Origin: Ignavibacteria bacterium
GTDB lineage: Bacteria > Bacteroidota > Ignavibacteria > Kapaibacteriales > UBA961
DNA: 31,288 nt
Reading direction: 5' to 3'
Assembly: GCA_016720145.1 (NCBI GenBank)
Contig: JADJXV010000020.1
Span: forward strand, 1-31,288
In this document: piece by piece, positions 28,343-31,288 of the stretch
Numbering within the stretch: position 1 is the first letter of the stretch
Layout of the letters: each line of letters opens with the position of its first letter
The notes under the pieces: model-generated
What the model saw: only the letters and a program-made list of their open reading frames with translations
Told to the model about the DNA's origin: nothing
Databases searched by the model: none
Program-made: the position numbers and the translations under genes

Positions 28343-28823
28343 GTCACCAAAGAATACTGAAAAAAAAGAACGTACTATACGAATGATTGCCCAAAACCGT
28401 AAAGCGCGGCATGAATTCGAAATACTCTATACCGTGGAAGCAGGCATCGCGCTCACGGGTACAGAAGTGAAATCGCTTCGGCAGGGAAAGTGTAATTTTC
28501 AAGACAGTTACGCAGGATTTATGAGTAATATTTCTGATGAAATCACTCTCTTCAATTTTAATATTTCCGTCTATGAACACGGCAATCGTGAGAATCACCA
28601 TCCTACACGCCCGCGCACTTTGCTCATCCATGCCAAAGAAGCGACGAAATTGCGGGCAGCCGCTCAAGAAAAAGGATTGACAATTATTCCCTTAGCATTG
28701 TATTTTTCGGGAGCTTATGTGAAAATAGAACTCGGTGTAGCGCGAGGTAAAAAGCTCTATGATAAGCGGGAAGATCTCAAAAACAGACAAGTTGAACGAG
28801 AAATGCGCCGCGAAAGTAAATAA
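28335..28823 (+). CDS. smpB: SsrA-binding protein SmpB
   Basis: 162 residues. Partner of tmRNA in rescue of stalled ribosomes. Family signatures: RMIAQNRKARHEFEILYTVEAGIA, LTGTEVKSLRQGKCNFQDSYA, ENHHPTRPRTLLIH, YVKIELGVARGKKLYDKRED, and a basic C-terminal tail RQVEREMRRESK that enters the ribosomal A site. The start ATG at 28335 lies inside the end of the preceding gene. A terminator follows. The N-terminal extension (about 16 residues, Lys-rich) is slightly longer than usual. Confidence 0.97.
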   Translation: MDKSPKNTEKKERTIRMIAQNRKARHEFEILYTVEAGIALTGTEVKSLRQGKCNFQDSYAGFMSNISDEITLFNFNISVYEHGNRENHHPTRPRTLLIHAKEATKLRAAAQEKGLTIIPLALYFSGAYVKIELGVARGKKLYDKREDLKNRQVEREMRRESK

Positions 28824-28856
28824 TTTGTTAATCGATTTCACATTAAATCGTTCACA

Positions 28857-28892
28857 TATTGCCGCTTGGAATGATTCTTGCGGCTTTTTTTT
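28857..28892 (+). terminator. Intrinsic terminator after smpB
   Basis: GCCGC (28861-28865) pairs with GCGGC (28880-28884), with a smaller GAAT/ATTC pairing inside the loop, followed by eight T. Confidence 0.85.
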
Positions 28893-29009
28893 ATAGAATT
28901 CAACATTAGGTTGTTGATAAGGGGCATGAGTGAATTTCAATTTGATTCATTCAATGTAATAATGAAGTAAATCAAGTAGTACTAATTAATTAAATACACA
29001 GGGGAATGT

Positions 29010-29859
29010 ATGAAAATTGTGACAAAATTGTCGGTTGTCGGCGTAAGTTTACTACTCGTTATATTTCTTACTACATGTAGTGATTCTTCTACTCCCGGTC
29101 CTGTCACCGACCCAAATGAAGTATATGTACCCGCTAATCGATCGATTCATCTTGAAGTTAATTCTCCGGTTGATGCAGACAGCACAGATGATTACCTGAT
29201 CATTCGAAGGCAATATGTGCTCTCGTATAACAAAAACCTCAATGTAGCTAATTGGGTTTCGTGGGAATTGAACAAAAGTTGGTTCGGACCTGAACCCCGC
29301 TATACCGGTGATTTTTACCGACACTACACTTCCTACCGGCTTTTATCGCGTACACCATGACGATTATAATTTCTCGGTTGATGGCTACGAACGTGGACAT
29401 ATTGTTCGTAGTGAAGAACGTACGATCGACGCTGCAGACAATCGTTCAACCTTTATTCTATCTAATATCATGCCCCAGCAAACGGATCTCAATCAAGGTG
29501 TATGGGCAGATATGGAAGATTGGTGTGAATCGATGTGTAAAGATTCAACAAAAGAACTCTTCATCGTCGCCGGAGGTATTTTTAAAAGTGGTTTTCGCGT
29601 AAGTGGTATAATTGCAGCGCCTGACAGCTGTTACAAAATTGTGGTAATCCTCGAACCGGGGCAAAAGCTTGCGAATGTGGACAAAAACACACGCATCGAA
29701 GCCGTCATCATGCCAAATATAAAAGGAATTCGTAAGGATAAATGGGAGAAATACAAGCGAACAATTGACGAAATCGAAGCCGCGACCGGCTATGACTTCC
29801 TCAATTATGTGCGCAAGGACATTCAAAACGTTATCGAAAGTAAACCTAGTATTTTTTAA
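29010..29859 (+). CDS. DNA/RNA non-specific endonuclease lipoprotein (one frameshift)
   Basis: Two frames join if one T is removed from the five-T run near 29312, giving 849 nt (282 residues) with GDFTDTTLPTGFYRV at the join. The N-terminus is a signal with a lipobox-like LTTC, Cys23. The body matches the Endonuclease_NS (NucA/Serratia nuclease) family: YVLSYNKNLNVANWVSWELN, then YERGHIVRSEERT, which contains the catalytic His of the usual DRGH motif, and STFILSNIMPQQTDLNQGVW with the metal-binding Asn. Here DRGH is ERGH, an Asp to Glu change next to the general base. Such enzymes degrade external nucleic acids. As written the gene ends early at 29360. It lies 18 bases before era and may share its transcript. 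Confidence 0.85.
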
Positions 29860-29877
29860 TCAATTACACTCATCACA

Positions 29878-30768
29878 ATGCCCAAAACAGGTTACGTAGC
29901 TATCGTCGGAAAACCGAATGTCGGTAAGTCAACGCTCATGAATATCATCGTAGGAGCCAAACTCTCGATCGTCACACCCAAGCCACAGACCACTCGAAAA
30001 AACGTGCTTGGAATACATACAGGTGAGGATGTGCAGATCGTGTTCCTCGACACACCCGGCGCTCTCATTCCACGCTACGAAATGCAACGTTCGATGATGG
30101 GATTTGTGCATCAATCGATCGAAGATGCAGATGTCATCCTCGCTCTCGCCGATGCCACACACGGTCTACACGCTCTCAATTTCCTCACCGATGAATTTAT
30201 CGAAGCGTTGAAAGCATCCGGCAAACCGATTATTCTCGTTCTCAACAAAACAGACCTCCTGCCTGACAAAAAAGAAATACTTCCTCTCATTGTAGAATTT
30301 CAAAAGCTTGGGATTTTCAAAGAATTCTTTCCGATTTCTGCGTTGAAAAATAGATTTGTGGAGGATTTACTCAAGTCCATTGCAAGCTACTTACCCGAAG
30401 CGGACTTTCTCTACGAACCAGACTTTCTCAGTGATCAACCGGAGCGTTTTTTTGTGGCTGAAATTATCCGCGAAACGATATTTCTCGAGTATGGGCAGGA
30501 AATCCCGTATTCATGTGAGGTAAATATCACGGAGTTCAGGGAGCGTGAGGCAGGGAAGTGGTACATTGGTGCAGAAATTATCATCGAACGAGACACGCAA
30601 AAAGGAATCATCATCGGTGCGAAGGGTGAGAAAATAAAGCAAGTAGGGAAGCGCGCCCGGATTCGAATCGAGAAGCATCTCGAGCGTCCGGTGTTTCTGG
30701 AACTCTTTGTAAAAGTCCGCGACAACTGGCGGAATAATACGACAATGCTGAAGAGTTTTGGGTATTAA
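29878..30768 (+). CDS. era: GTPase Era
   Basis: 296 residues, normal length. It assists maturation of 16S rRNA and the 30S subunit. G1 is GKPNVGKST (11-19), the switch region has KPQTTRKNVLGI, G3 is FLDTPG, G4 is LNKTDLLPDK, and G5 is FPISALK. The C-terminal KH domain carries ERDTQKGIIIGAKGEKIKQV and binds the 3' end of 16S rRNA. Start at the ATG at 29878, with no clear Shine-Dalgarno sequence. Confidence 0.97.
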   Translation: MPKTGYVAIVGKPNVGKSTLMNIIVGAKLSIVTPKPQTTRKNVLGIHTGEDVQIVFLDTPGALIPRYEMQRSMMGFVHQSIEDADVILALADATHGLHALNFLTDEFIEALKASGKPIILVLNKTDLLPDKKEILPLIVEFQKLGIFKEFFPISALKNRFVEDLLKSIASYLPEADFLYEPDFLSDQPERFFVAEIIRETIFLEYGQEIPYSCEVNITEFREREAGKWYIGAEIIIERDTQKGIIIGAKGEKIKQVGKRARIRIEKHLERPVFLELFVKVRDNWRNNTTMLKSFGY

Positions 30769-30829
30769 AAGTGGAATACGGCAAGTAATTCTATTAACAG
30801 GACAAGATAAACTACGAAAAATGATATGA

Positions 30830-31030
30830 TTATCCATTCGATGCTTGTGTTGGGATGATTAATTCTAAGACAGGCACATGCTTGCCTTTTTGTTTTTGAG
30901 TCAGGATCATCTTTAGTGCACCATCTGGGATCGGCAGAGCGGAAATTTTTGCGAGTAGGTCGGTAAGCTGCGCTTCGGTCGGGACAAAAGATGCGTCCTT
31001 CATCGTTAGTTGTAGATTATAAATGGACAT
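30830..31030 (-). CDS. Small hypothetical protein
   Basis: 66 residues from the ATG at 31030. The composition looks protein-like (MKDASFVPTEAQLTDLLAKI, GKHVPVLELIIP), with no signal peptide or membrane segment. I do not recognise it. It is convergent with era, 61 bases apart, and lies downstream of tRNA-Thr. Confidence 0.5.
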   Translation of the reverse strand: MSIYNLQLTMKDASFVPTEAQLTDLLAKISALPIPDGALKMILTQKQKGKHVPVLELIIPTQASNG

Positions 31031-31155
31031 CGGCGTATTTGTTTTGTTAAAGAAATTTTATTCGATTATAAATGAATTAGAAGATTTATAAAGAGAGGAA
31101 GAGAGAAGAGCTGATAACTTTCGCAATTTGTAAACCTAGATACAAGTCGCGAAAA

Positions 31156-31202
31156 AAAAATATAAAAAAACCCTTTGCAAATATTTAATTTACAAAGGGT
31201 TT
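31156..31202 (-). terminator. Intrinsic terminator of tRNA-Thr
   Basis: Read on the minus strand, AAACCCTTTG pairs with CAAAGGGTTT around a 15-base AT-rich loop, followed by a long T-rich run. It lies 8 bases after the tRNA. Confidence 0.85.
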
Positions 31203-31210
31203 ATATTGTG

Positions 31211-31282
31211 AGCCAACTTGCGGGATTGAACCGCAGACCGGCTGATTACAAATCAGCTGCTCTACCAATGAGCTAAGTTGGC
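31211..31282 (-). tRNA. tRNA-Thr, anticodon TGT
   Basis: A full cloverleaf on the minus strand: acceptor GCCAACT/AGTTGGC, D arm GCTCATTGGTAGAGC, anticodon stem and loop GCTGA-TTTGTAA-TCAGC with anticodon TGT (reads ACA and other ACN codons), and T arm TGCGG-TTCAATC-CCGCA. 72 nt, with no encoded CCA. Confidence 0.97.
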
Positions 31283-31288
31283 AACTCC

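Noticed and set aside
29300..29330. Programmed frameshift in the nuclease gene
   Set aside because: There is no slippery heptamer followed by a convincing structure, and several unrelated genes show the same homopolymer-type breaks.

Overview
The window looks like chromosomal DNA from a member of the Bacteroidota/Chlorobi/Ignavibacteria assemblage, plausibly a Kapabacteria-type lineage. The grounds are a large surface protein with a type IX secretion (T9SS) C-terminal sorting domain and an N-terminal GEVED domain, a giant VCBS/ASPIC repeat protein, AT-rich intergenic DNA, and few clear Shine-Dalgarno sequences. The taxonomic call is inference from gene content, not from a marker phylogeny.

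Layout. Bases 1-7722 lie on the minus strand. They hold a partial, divergent HisA-like TIM barrel protein, a broken glycosyltransferase-2/TPR gene, three tandem paralogues of a secreted aryl-sulfate sulfotransferase-like beta-propeller (two broken, one with an open frame), and purF. Bases 7957-12099 (plus) hold the giant VCBS/ASPIC protein and a small lipoprotein. Bases 12108-16411 are a mobile-element island: a 28-bp palindromic repeat spaced every 52-57 bp, with two 1985-bp group II introns inserted at exactly the same place in two of the repeat units. Bases 16412-17577 are non-coding, with a degenerate 21-bp tandem repeat and a perfect 14-bp inverted repeat. Bases 17578-22007 encode the T9SS beta-helix/Ig-like surface protein, followed by a strong terminator. 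Bases 22255-23796 carry separate HldE kinase and nucleotidyltransferase genes for ADP-heptose synthesis. Bases 23884-27095 (minus) hold a Spy-like lipoprotein, a damaged membrane protein, rpsP and ffh. Bases 27311-30768 (plus) hold an exported hypothetical protein, smpB, a damaged NucA-type nuclease lipoprotein and era. The window ends with a small hypothetical gene and tRNA-Thr(TGT), both minus.

How it works together. Housekeeping genes (purF, rpsP, ffh, smpB, era, tRNA) are intact. Many envelope and accessory genes are interrupted by single-base indels, several in homopolymer runs, and two sulfotransferase paralogues each carry one Trp codon changed to TAG. I cannot tell gene decay from uncorrected read errors without reads. 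The strongest biology is the intron/repeat relationship. The intron EBS1 guide sequence is the reverse complement of the repeat end, deleting both introns restores the repeat period, and the two copies have complementary defects: copy 1 has an intact maturase but a mismatched EBS1, copy 2 has a perfect EBS1 but a broken maturase.
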